Origin: Streptomyces sp. B93
Lineage (GTDB): Bacteria > Actinomycetota > Actinomycetes > Streptomycetales > Streptomycetaceae
DNA length: 64,000 nucleotides
Direction: 5' to 3'
Assembly: GCF_018070565.1 (NCBI RefSeq)
Contig: NZ_JAGPXL010000015.1
Location: 62,001-126,000 of the forward strand
This document shows positions 15,727 through 22,752 of the stretch, one piece after another. The notes below the pieces were generated by a model. The model ran no database searches and was not told where the DNA came from. It worked only from the letters and a program-made list of their open reading frames with translations. The position numbers and the translations under genes were made by a program. The first letter of the stretch is position 1. Every line of letters starts with the position of its first letter.

Positions 15727-16328
15727 CGGGTCGCCCCCTGGCCCGCGCCGAGCATCCGCTCGACGTACTTGGCGATGATGTCCACCTCGAGGTTGACCGG
15801 GGCGCCGGGCTGTTTGTGGCCGAGCGTGGTGAGGTCGAGGGTGGTGGGGATGAGACTGACGGTGAAGTAGTCGGCACCGGCCTCGACGACGGTGAGGCTG
15901 ATGCCGTCGACGGTGATGGAGCCCTTCTCGACGACGTAGCGGGAGAGCTCGGCGGGCAGGGAGATCCTCACGATCTCCCAGTGCTCGGAGGGGGTGCGCT
16001 CCAGGAGGGTGCCGGTCCCGTCGACGTGGCCCTGCACGATGTGGCCGCCGAGGCGGTCGCCGACGGCGGTGGGGCGTTCGAGGTTGACGCGCGAGCCGAC
16101 GGTCAGGGCGCCGAGGCTGGACCGCTTGAGGGTCTCGGCCATGACGTCGGCGGTGAACTCGTCGCCCTCGTGGTCCACGACCGTGAGGCAGACGCCGTTG
16201 ACGGCGATGGAGTCGCCGTGCTTCGCGCCCTCGGTCACGACGGGGCCGCGCAGCCGGAAGCGGGAGGCGTCGCCGAGGTTCTCGACGGCGGTGATCTCGC
16301 CCAGCTCTTCGACGATTCCGGTGAACAC
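15723..16328 (-). CDS. ribE: Riboflavin synthase, alpha subunit
   Basis: A 201-residue riboflavin synthase that dismutates two lumazines to riboflavin. It shows the internal duplication of the family: each half has a GDSIAVNGVCLTV or KGSITVDGISLTV segment and a GHIVQGHVDGTG or similar stretch. The start FTGIVEELG is universal, so the GTG at 16328 was taken. AGGAGG stands nine bases upstream. An upstream in-frame ATG (about 16423) would add an Arg/Ser-rich extension inside the riboswitch leader and is rejected. It is the first gene of the rib operon and lies 150 bases after the FMN aptamer. Confidence 0.97.
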   Translation of the reverse strand: MFTGIVEELGEITAVENLGDASRFRLRGPVVTEGAKHGDSIAVNGVCLTVVDHEGDEFTADVMAETLKRSSLGALTVGSRVNLERPTAVGDRLGGHIVQGHVDGTGTLLERTPSEHWEIVRISLPAELSRYVVEKGSITVDGISLTVVEAGADYFTVSLIPTTLDLTTLGHKQPGAPVNLEVDIIAKYVERMLGAGQGATR

Positions 16329-16478
16329 TTCCCGGGTCCTCCTGCCTCTTCGGGCACGGACTCCGGGGTTGCCGACGACGGCAGAAGGTACGAGCGAGGA
16401 CACGGAGAGCGACGCCGGACTCATGGCCCGTCCGAGGACGGACCCGGTATCGGCGGCGCGCACGTGTGCCCGCCCGCC

Positions 16479-16605
16479 GCGCACTGCCTCCCATCCGGAC
16501 TTTAACCGTCGGTCCAGGAATTTCACCTGGTCAACCGGTCGCTGGAGGCGACCGGGTCGCGGACTGTAACCGCCGGTTCGGACTTTCACCGACCCCGGAG
16601 TGCGC
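16479..16605 (-). promoter_or_regulatory. FMN riboswitch (RFN element)
   Basis: The minus strand carries the conserved RFN parts in order: GGTGAAAGTCCGAACCGGCGGT, here interrupted only by one variant base, then TACAGTCCGCGACCC, TTGACCAGGTGAAATTCC and GACGGTTAAAGTCCGGATGG. The closing P1 stem is GCGCACT (16605 to 16599) with AGTGCGC (16485 to 16479). It senses FMN and lowers expression of ribE-ribM-ribBA-ribH and probably the his genes behind them. The absence of a clear terminator before ribE and a possible sequestering helix at the ribosome binding site point to translational control. Confidence 0.95.
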
Positions 16606-16715
16606 TGCTGTTGGTACAGGGCCAGTGTGCCACGCCCGTCCGGCGTCCATGCATGCGCATCGTGTGGAGTGCCTCACAGAGGGTGCGCCCGGAGCCCCGG
16701 GCCCCGCCGGGGAAT

Positions 16716-16758
16716 TGGTCCATACCTATTGACGTATTGGTCTAGTCCTCCCTACGGT
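16716..16758 (+). promoter_or_regulatory. Chitinase promoter with 12-bp direct repeats
   Basis: Two direct repeats, TGGTCCATACCT (16716-16727) and TGGTCTAGTCCT (16738-16749), lie 22 bases apart start to start. They match the pair of repeats known in Streptomyces chitinase promoters, which mediate chitin induction and glucose repression; the second also resembles half of a DasR site. TTGACG (16729-16734) between the repeats and TACGGT (16753-16758), 18 bases on, form the likely promoter, so a bound regulator would cover the -35 region. Confidence 0.8.
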
Positions 16759-16787
16759 CTGCCCAACTCCGTGGAGAGGAACCGACT

Positions 16788-19118
16788 TTGCTGTCCCCCT
16801 CGCGCAACCACCGCAAGAGACCCGCCCTGCTCGCCACCGCCGGTGCCGCCGCGGGCCTGGTGCTGGCCGGTCTCCTCCCGGCGACCGTCTCGCACGCCGC
16901 CGACGAGGAGTCCTGCCGCCCCGACGGCCTCTACCGCACGCCCGGCGTCGCCGTCCCGTACTGCTCGGTCTACGACTCGGCGGGCCGGGAGAAGATGGGC
17001 GCCGACCACCAGCGCCGGGTGATCGGGTACTTCACCGGCTGGCGCACCGGCAAGGACGGCACGCCCGCCTATCTGGCCTCCGACATCCCGTGGGACAAGA
17101 TCACCCACATCAACTACGCCTTCGCGCACGTCGACGCGGGCAACAGGATCTCCGTCGGCGCGGACAGCGCCACCAACGCGGCGACCGGAATGACCTGGCC
17201 GGGCGTGAGCGGCGCGGAAATGGACGCCACGCTCCCCTACAAGGGCCATTTCAACCTGCTCAGCAAGTTCAAGAAACAGCACCCGGACGTGAAGACGCTG
17301 ATCTCGGTCGGCGGCTGGGCGGAGACCGGCGGCTATTTCGACGACAGCGGACAGCGCGTCGACTCCGGCGGCTTCTACTCGATGGCCACCAACGCCGACG
17401 GCTCGGTCAACCAGTCCGGCATCGACACCTTCGCCGACTCCGCCGTCCAGTTCCTCCGGACGTACGGGTTCAACGGCGTCGACATCGACTACGAGTACCC
17501 GACCTCCATGAAGGACGCGGGCAACCCGCTCGACTACTCGGTCTCCAACGCGCGCCGGGCCGGCCTGGTCAAGGGCTATGCCGCGCTGATGAAGACCCTG
17601 CGCGAGAAACTCGACCGCGCGGGCGCGGCGGACGGGCGGCACTACCTGCTGACGGTCGCGGCGCCCTCGTCCGGATACCTGCTGCGCGGCATGGAGACCT
17701 TCCAGGTCCAGAAGTACCTGGACTACGTCAACATCATGTCCTACGACCTGCACGGCGCCTGGAACGAGTACGTCGGCCCGAACGCCTCGCTCTTCGACGA
17801 CGGGAAGGACGCCGAACTCGCCGCGGCGGGGGTGTACTCGACCTCCCAGTACGGCGGGATCGGCTATCTCAACACCGACTGGGCGTACCACTACTTCCGC
17901 GGCTCGATGCCAGCGGGCCGGATCAACATCGGGCTCCCCTACTACACCCGGGGATTCAAGAACGTCACCGGCGGCACGGACGGTCTGTGGGGCAGGGCAC
18001 CGTCCACCAACTGCCCGGCTGGTTCGGGCCTGACCAAGTGCGGCGACGGCGCCACCGGCATCGACAACCTCTGGCACGACCTGGACACCAACGGCAGGGA
18101 GTCCCCGGCCGGTTCCAACCCGATGTGGCACGCCAAGAACCTGGAGAAGGGCGTCGTCGGCGACTACGTCACCCGGTACGGCTTCCCGGCCGACACCCGG
18201 CTGACCGGCACCTACGCCCGCAAGTACGACTCCACGCTGGTCGCGCCGTGGCTGTGGAACGCCGAGAAGAAGGTGTTCCTGTCCACCGAGGACGAGCAGT
18301 CGGTGAAGGCCAAGGCGGACTACGTCGTGGACCGCGGCATCGGCGGCACGATGGTGTGGGAGCTGGCGGGCGACTACGCCTGGAACGCGGCCAAGGGCCA
18401 GTACGAGCCGGGTTCGACGCTGACGACGGCGATGTACGAGAAGTTCAGGTCGGCCACGCCGTACGGCGCCCGGCGCGCGACCGTCGACATGCCGGCCGAG
18501 GCGCTCGACATCGACGTGCAGTTCGGGCAGTTCCCGCTCGGTGACTCCAACTATCCGATCAGCCCCAAGCTGAAGATCACCAACAACACCCCGGTGACCC
18601 TGCCCGGCGGCACGGAGTTCCGGTTCGACTACGCCACCTCGGCGCCCGGGAACGCCAAGGACCAGTCGGGCTGGGGCACCTCGGTGATCCGCAGCGACCA
18701 CACCGGTGCCAACGTCGGCGGTCTCAAGGGCGACTACCACCGGGTCTCGCTGAAGCTGCCGGGCTGGCAGTCGCTGGCGCCGGGCGCGTCGGTGGAGCTG
18801 GACTTCGTCTACTACCTGCCGGTGTCGACGCCGTCCAACTGGACGGTGACGTTCGGCGGGACGACGTACGCGCTGGCCGGTGACCTGGCGCGCGGCACCA
18901 CCGTGGTGAACCCGGGCACGGGTACGACGCCGACGCCGACGCCCACCGAGCCCGGCGGTCCGTGCACGGCACCGGCCTGGGACGCGGCCACGGCGTACGG
19001 CGGCGGCAGCACGGTGTCGCACCACGGGCACGACTGGAAGGCCAAGTGGTGGACGAAGGGCGAGGAGCCCGGCACCACCGGCGAGTGGGGGGTCTGGCAG
19101 GACCTGGGCGCCTGCTGA
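16788..19118 (+). CDS. Secreted GH18 chitinase with chitin-binding module
   Basis: A 776-residue exported enzyme. A Sec signal peptide (RPALLATAGAAAGLVLAGLL then VSHAAD) is followed by a GH18 catalytic domain (about 75-555). The signature GVDIDYEYP carries the acid/base Glu at residue 236, and LISVGGWAETG is the conserved strand 3. A beta-sandwich domain follows (about 565-705, DIDVQFGQFPLGDSN onwards). A Thr/Pro linker leads to a C-terminal CBM5/12-type domain (CTAPAWDAATAYGGGSTVSH, AKWWTKGE) closed by a cysteine pair. The substrate is chitin outside the cell. The start is a TTG; GGAGAGGA lies seven bases before it. Confidence 0.95.
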   Translation: MLSPSRNHRKRPALLATAGAAAGLVLAGLLPATVSHAADEESCRPDGLYRTPGVAVPYCSVYDSAGREKMGADHQRRVIGYFTGWRTGKDGTPAYLASDIPWDKITHINYAFAHVDAGNRISVGADSATNAATGMTWPGVSGAEMDATLPYKGHFNLLSKFKKQHPDVKTLISVGGWAETGGYFDDSGQRVDSGGFYSMATNADGSVNQSGIDTFADSAVQFLRTYGFNGVDIDYEYPTSMKDAGNPLDYSVSNARRAGLVKGYAALMKTLREKLDRAGAADGRHYLLTVAAPSSGYLLRGMETFQVQKYLDYVNIMSYDLHGAWNEYVGPNASLFDDGKDAELAAAGVYSTSQYGGIGYLNTDWAYHYFRGSMPAGRINIGLPYYTRGFKNVTGGTDGLWGRAPSTNCPAGSGLTKCGDGATGIDNLWHDLDTNGRESPAGSNPMWHAKNLEKGVVGDYVTRYGFPADTRLTGTYARKYDSTLVAPWLWNAEKKVFLSTEDEQSVKAKADYVVDRGIGGTMVWELAGDYAWNAAKGQYEPGSTLTTAMYEKFRSATPYGARRATVDMPAEALDIDVQFGQFPLGDSNYPISPKLKITNNTPVTLPGGTEFRFDYATSAPGNAKDQSGWGTSVIRSDHTGANVGGLKGDYHRVSLKLPGWQSLAPGASVELDFVYYLPVSTPSNWTVTFGGTTYALAGDLARGTTVVNPGTGTTPTPTPTEPGGPCTAPAWDAATAYGGGSTVSHHGHDWKAKWWTKGEEPGTTGEWGVWQDLGAC

Positions 19119-19132
19119 CCCCCGCGCGGACC

Positions 19133-19174
19133 GGCCCGGCGGCGGTGACGACGGCCCTTGCCCGCCGCCGGGCC
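19133..19174 (+). terminator. Hairpin after the chitinase gene
   Basis: GGCCCGGCGGCGG (19133-19145) pairs perfectly with CCGCCGCCGGGCC (19162-19174) around a 16-base loop. There is no U-tract, as usual for Streptomyces terminators. It lies 14 bases after the chitinase stop. Confidence 0.65.
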
Positions 19175-19215
19175 TCACCACGAGGGACGGAGGGCCTTCT
19201 GGCAGGCTGGGCACC

Positions 19216-20109
19216 ATGACGACCGCCGCCGCTCCCGCCGCCGAGTTCGAGCGCCACCGCCCCCGGCTGTTCGGCCTCGCCTACCAGATGCTCGGCTCGG
19301 CCGACGAGGCCGAGGACGTCGTCCAGGACGCCTATCTGCGGTTCAGCGGCGCCGACCGGGAGCGGATCGAGCATCCGGCGGCCTGGCTCGCCAAGGTCGT
19401 CACCAACCTCTGCCTCAACCGGCTGACCTCCGCCCGCGCCCGGCGCGAGCAGTACGTCGGGGAGTGGCTGCCGGAGCCGGTGGTCACCTCCGACGGCACG
19501 CTCGGGCCGCTGGAGTCGGCCGAGCAGCGGGAGGCGGTGTCGCTGGCGATGCTGGTGCTGCTGGAGCGGCTGACCCCGGTCGAGCGCGCGGTGTACGTGC
19601 TGCGGGAGGCCTTCGGGTACGGGCACCGCGAGATCGCCGAGGTGCTGGAGCTGAGCGAGGCCAACAGCCGTCAGGTCTACCGGCGGGCGGTGCGGCGGGT
19701 CTCCGCCGAGGAGAGCCGCTTCGATCCGGCGCCGGAGCGGCAGGAGGAGCTGGTCAGGTCCTTCATCACCGCGGCGCGGGACGGGGATCTGAACGGCCTG
19801 GAGAAGCTGCTGGCGGACGACGCCACCTGGTGGACCGACAGCGGCGGCAAGGTCCACGCGGCCCGGCGCACGGTCGAGGGCCGCGAGCACGTCGCGCGGT
19901 TCGTGCTGGGCGTCATGCGGAAGTTCACGGCCGGGCTCGAGTTCCGGACGGCCGAGATCAACGGCGCGAGCGCGCTGACCACGTGGCGGGGGGACGAGCT
20001 GACGATGGTGATCTCCTTCGAGGTGCGCGACGGGCGGGTCACCCAGGTCCAGAGCATGATGAACCCGGACAAGCTGAACTTCGTACGGCGTCAGCTGCTG
20101 CCCCGCTGA
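19216..20109 (+). CDS. ECF41-type sigma factor (SigJ family)
   Basis: A 297-residue extracytoplasmic-function sigma factor. Region 2 is in LFGLAYQMLGSADEAEDVVQ (about residues 18-37) and region 4 in LTPVERAVYVLREAFGYGHREIAEVLE. The C-terminal 120 residues are a SnoaL-like domain, the hallmark of group ECF41, which replaces an anti-sigma factor as internal regulator. Group-specific motifs are present: WLPEP in the linker (W84), a DSGGK variant of the DGGGK motif, and NPDKL near the end (N283). Family members switch on one neighbouring oxidoreductase, epimerase or decarboxylase gene. Here an SDR-type gene follows 105 bases downstream, so it is the expected target. Confidence 0.93.
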   Translation: MTTAAAPAAEFERHRPRLFGLAYQMLGSADEAEDVVQDAYLRFSGADRERIEHPAAWLAKVVTNLCLNRLTSARARREQYVGEWLPEPVVTSDGTLGPLESAEQREAVSLAMLVLLERLTPVERAVYVLREAFGYGHREIAEVLELSEANSRQVYRRAVRRVSAEESRFDPAPERQEELVRSFITAARDGDLNGLEKLLADDATWWTDSGGKVHAARRTVEGREHVARFVLGVMRKFTAGLEFRTAEINGASALTTWRGDELTMVISFEVRDGRVTQVQSMMNPDKLNFVRRQLLPR

Positions 20110-20128
20110 CCCCGCCGCCCGGCGTGGC

Positions 20129-20156
20129 TGTCACGTTTCCGGGTGGCTGCCCGGTC
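20129..20156 (+). promoter_or_regulatory. Candidate ECF41 promoter before the SDR gene
   Basis: TGTCACG at 20129-20135 matches the TGTCAC -35 element known for ECF41 sigma factors. Sixteen bases later CGGTC (20152-20156) is close to the CGTC -10 element but has one extra base. The position, between the sigma gene and its expected target, is right for autonomous control by the upstream sigma factor. The -10 match is imperfect. Confidence 0.4.
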
Positions 20157-20214
20157 CCAGCTGACGTGAGGCGCTCCGTCCGGGAGCGCGCGGTGTCGGA
20201 AGGGACTGAACAGC

Positions 20215-20970
20215 ATGACCACGATCCTGGTGACCGGCGGTACCGGAACCCTCGGACGGCACGTCACCGAACTGCTGCGGGCGGACGGCCACGAGGTGCG
20301 GGTGCTCAGCCGCACCGCCCAGCCGTACGCCGTCGATCTGCGCGAGGGCGGCGACGGGCTGGACACGGCCCTCGACGGCGTGGAGACGGTCGTGCACTGC
20401 GCCACGTCGGCGCGCGGCGGTGACGAGGACGCGGCGGCGAACCTGATCGCGGCGGCGCGGCGGGCCGGGGTGGGCCATCTGGTCTACATCTCGATCGTCG
20501 GCGTCGACCGGGTGCCGTTCGGCTACTACCGGAGCAAGCTCGCGGTCGAGCGGCTGGTCGAGGAGTCCGGGCTGGGCTGGACGGTGCTGCGGGCGACGCA
20601 GTTCCACGATCTGCTGGCGCAGGTGTTCGGGGCGCTGGCGAAGTCTCCGGTGCTGCCGCTGCCCGCGAAGGTGCCGGACCAGCCCGTCGAGGTCAGGGAG
20701 GTGGCGGCCCGGCTGGCGGAGCTGGCGACCGGCGCGCCGGTCGGACGGGCCGAGGACATGGGCGGCCCCGAGGTCCGCGACCTGGACAGCCTCGCCCGCG
20801 CCTACCTCCGGGCCACGGGCCGACGCCGCCCCCTGCTCGGCGTCCCGCTGTGGGGCTCCGCCTACCGGGCCTTCCGGGCGGGCGGCCACCTGACCCGCGA
20901 CCACGCGGTGGGCAAGGGCACCTTCGAGGACTACCTGACCAGGCGCTTCGGCCGCCGCCCGGCTGCTTGA
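20215..20970 (+). CDS. SDR-family NAD(P)-binding epimerase/oxidoreductase
   Basis: A 251-residue atypical short-chain dehydrogenase/NmrA-like protein. The Rossmann motif TGGTGTLGRHV is at residues 7-17. Later parts are YISIVGVDRVPFGYYRSKLAVERLV, with the YxxxK active-site-like pair, and LGWTVLRATQFHDLL. The enzyme acts in the cytosol on an unknown substrate, perhaps flavin- or NADPH-related. Genes of this class (the E of the COE group) are the standard partner of ECF41 sigma factors, so it is probably the main target of the sigma factor encoded just upstream. The ATG follows GGAAGGGACTGAACAGC. Confidence 0.9.
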   Translation: MTTILVTGGTGTLGRHVTELLRADGHEVRVLSRTAQPYAVDLREGGDGLDTALDGVETVVHCATSARGGDEDAAANLIAAARRAGVGHLVYISIVGVDRVPFGYYRSKLAVERLVEESGLGWTVLRATQFHDLLAQVFGALAKSPVLPLPAKVPDQPVEVREVAARLAELATGAPVGRAEDMGGPEVRDLDSLARAYLRATGRRRPLLGVPLWGSAYRAFRAGGHLTRDHAVGKGTFEDYLTRRFGRRPAA

Positions 20971-21410
20971 ACGCCCGGCGGGGTGCGGGCGGACGCCGGC
21001 TGGCCGAGGGCCGACGGTTCCCGAGGCCACGACCCGGCCCACGCGGCTGCCCGCCCGGCGCGGACTTCCGGCAGCCACTGCCAGACGGCCGCGGCTGCCC
21101 GGCCGCCAACGCCCCACCTGCCCCACCCCTGCGGCTGCTCGACGGCCGCTGCCCGACCTCACGTCCGCCAAAGGGCCCCTACCTGACCCCGGCGGCTGCC
21201 CGCCGGGCGCGGGTTTTCCGATGGCCGCTGCCGGAGAACGGCCGCTGCTGTCTCACGGGCGCTCTCCGCGCCCCCTACCGCTCGCACGCCACCCCACCCG
21301 CCGCTCGCACGCCACCCCACCCGCCGCTCGCACGCCACCCCACCCGCCGCTGGCGCGGCGCCCCCATCCACCGCTCGCGCGCCGCACCCACCGCTCCCGC
21401 GCTCCCCCGC
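20971..21410. repeat. Repeat-rich spacer with a 23-bp tandem repeat
   Basis: This 440-base gap holds no gene I can support. At 21278-21346 a 23-base unit, beginning CCGCTCGCACGCCACC, occurs three times in perfect tandem. Two or three degraded copies follow to about 21413. Before it, two imperfect copies of a roughly 42-base segment starting CGGCTGCCCGCC occur near 21048 and 21200. Because 23 is not a multiple of three, the array is not conserved coding sequence. The open frames across it are low-complexity. It separates the SDR gene from the convergent ROK gene. Confidence 0.75.
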
Positions 21411-22601
21411 CTATCGCTCCCGCGGCGCGAACAGGTCGTCCTGGGCCCGGCTCCCGGCCGTCAGCAGCGCCCCGCGCAGGACCGCCGCGCCGCCCAGCGC
21501 ACCGGCGCGGACCTCGGTGGGCAGCGGGGAGATGCGCCGGATGCGCTCCTCGACGCGCGCCGCCAGTTCCGGGCCCCCGGCCTGGCCGACCTCGCCGCCG
21601 AGCACCACGCAGCCGGGGTCCAGAACGGCGGCGACGGAGGCGACGCCGAGGGCGATCCGGTCGGCCAGTGTGTCGAGGAAGCGTCCGGCGCCGTCGTCGT
21701 CCGGCCGCTGCACGGCGGCCCGCACCACGCCCGCGGCGGGCGGCTCGCCGTCCGGTTCCGGCGCGGTCAGGCCGTACTCCCCCGCCAGCTTCACGATCGC
21801 CGCCGAGCCCGCCAGGGAATGGAAGCCGCCCGCGCAGTCGGTCGCCGAGGGCGGGCCGGAGGTGCCGGGGACCGGCAGGAACCCGATCTCGCCGGTGCCG
21901 CCGGAGGCACCGCGGCGCAGGACACCGTCGAGGACGACGGCGGCGCCGGTGCCGTGGCCGAGCCAGAGCAGCACGAAGGTGTCCCGGTCGTGGGCCGCGC
22001 CGTCGCGCTGTTCTGCGAGGGCGGCGAGGTTGGTCTCGTTCTCGACGCTGACGCGGGCCTCGGGGAGCCGTTCCTGGAGCGCGGCGACGAGGCGGCGGTG
22101 CCACTCGGGCAGGCTCACGGAGTCGCGCAGTTCCCCGGTGACCGGGTCGATCAGGCCGGGCGCACCGATCCCGACGGTGTGCAGCCGGTCCGCGCCCGCC
22201 TCCTTCACCACCCGTTCGACGAGGGCGACCGCCTGTTCGACCGCGGGCCCGGTGCCGGACGCGGCGTCGATGGGCAGCGCGGCCTCGGCGAGGACCCGGC
22301 CGAGCAGGTCGGCGACGACCACGGCGACGCCCTCGGTGCGGACGTCGAGGGCGGCGAGGTGGGCGCGGTCGGCGACGATGCCGTAGAGCCTGGCGTTGGG
22401 GCCGCGGCGCTGCTCCCCCGCCTCTCCGACGACCGCGATCAGACCGGCCTCGGTGAGGCGGTCGACGAGGTCGGCGACGGACGGCCGGGACAGGCCGGTG
22501 AGCTGTTTGAGCTGCCCCGCCGTCAGCGGCCCCTCGCGCTGGAGGTGGTCGAGCGCGAGCCGGTCGTTGATGGCCCGGGCGGTGCTCGGGGATGCGGGCA
22601 T
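21411..22601 (-). CDS. ROK-family transcriptional regulator
   Basis: A 396-residue regulator. An N-terminal winged helix-turn-helix (residues about 12-70: LQREGPLTAGQLKQLTGLSR, then SVADLVDRLTEAGLI) is fused to a ROK sugar-kinase-like domain with GIGAPGLIDPVTGELR and LWLGHGTGAAVVLDG. The cysteine-rich zinc motif of classical ROK kinases is degenerate (only SATDCAGGFHSLAG remains), so this is a sensor, not a working sugar kinase. It is divergent from an MFS transporter gene over a perfect palindrome, pointing to local control of that transporter. Its ligand is probably a sugar or sugar phosphate. Confidence 0.92.
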   Translation of the reverse strand: MPASPSTARAINDRLALDHLQREGPLTAGQLKQLTGLSRPSVADLVDRLTEAGLIAVVGEAGEQRRGPNARLYGIVADRAHLAALDVRTEGVAVVVADLLGRVLAEAALPIDAASGTGPAVEQAVALVERVVKEAGADRLHTVGIGAPGLIDPVTGELRDSVSLPEWHRRLVAALQERLPEARVSVENETNLAALAEQRDGAAHDRDTFVLLWLGHGTGAAVVLDGVLRRGASGGTGEIGFLPVPGTSGPPSATDCAGGFHSLAGSAAIVKLAGEYGLTAPEPDGEPPAAGVVRAAVQRPDDDGAGRFLDTLADRIALGVASVAAVLDPGCVVLGGEVGQAGGPELAARVEERIRRISPLPTEVRAGALGGAAVLRGALLTAGSRAQDDLFAPRER

Positions 22602-22656
22602 GCCGGGATCCTCCCAGATGGGCGCGGGTGCGGGCCGGGCGCCGGATAATCTCTAT

Positions 22657-22679
22657 CTATCAGGCAGGCTCCCTGATAG
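22657..22679. promoter_or_regulatory. Palindromic operator between ROK and MFS genes
   Basis: CTATCAGG (22657-22664) and CCTGATAG (22672-22679) form a perfect inverted repeat with a seven-base spacer in the otherwise GC-rich divergent promoter region. The AT-rich flanks (GATTAT on the ROK side, TAGTTT on the MFS side) can act as -10 elements, so a bound dimer would block both promoters. Assignment to the ROK regulator is inference from position. Confidence 0.65.
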
Positions 22680-22752
22680 TTTACGCGACGGCAGCGGCAG
22701 ACGGCAGCCGACGGCAGCACGGGCCGGACAGCGACCGGAGAGGGGCGGGACA

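Noticed and set aside
16329..16423. N-terminal extension of RibE from an ATG inside the riboswitch leader
   Set aside because: The universal RibE start FTGIVEELG with AGGAGG before its GTG makes the extension unlikely; the added residues are Arg/Ser-rich.
15082..16494. A long open frame giving a 470-residue protein containing the PnuC-like part
   Set aside because: Only the last 214 residues are protein-like; the first part is the Arg-rich shadow of ribE. The GTG that overlaps the ribE stop is the true start.
21159..21371. Glycine/arginine-rich small protein over the 23-base repeats
   Set aside because: The repeat length is not a multiple of three, so the frame changes from copy to copy; no ribosome binding site.
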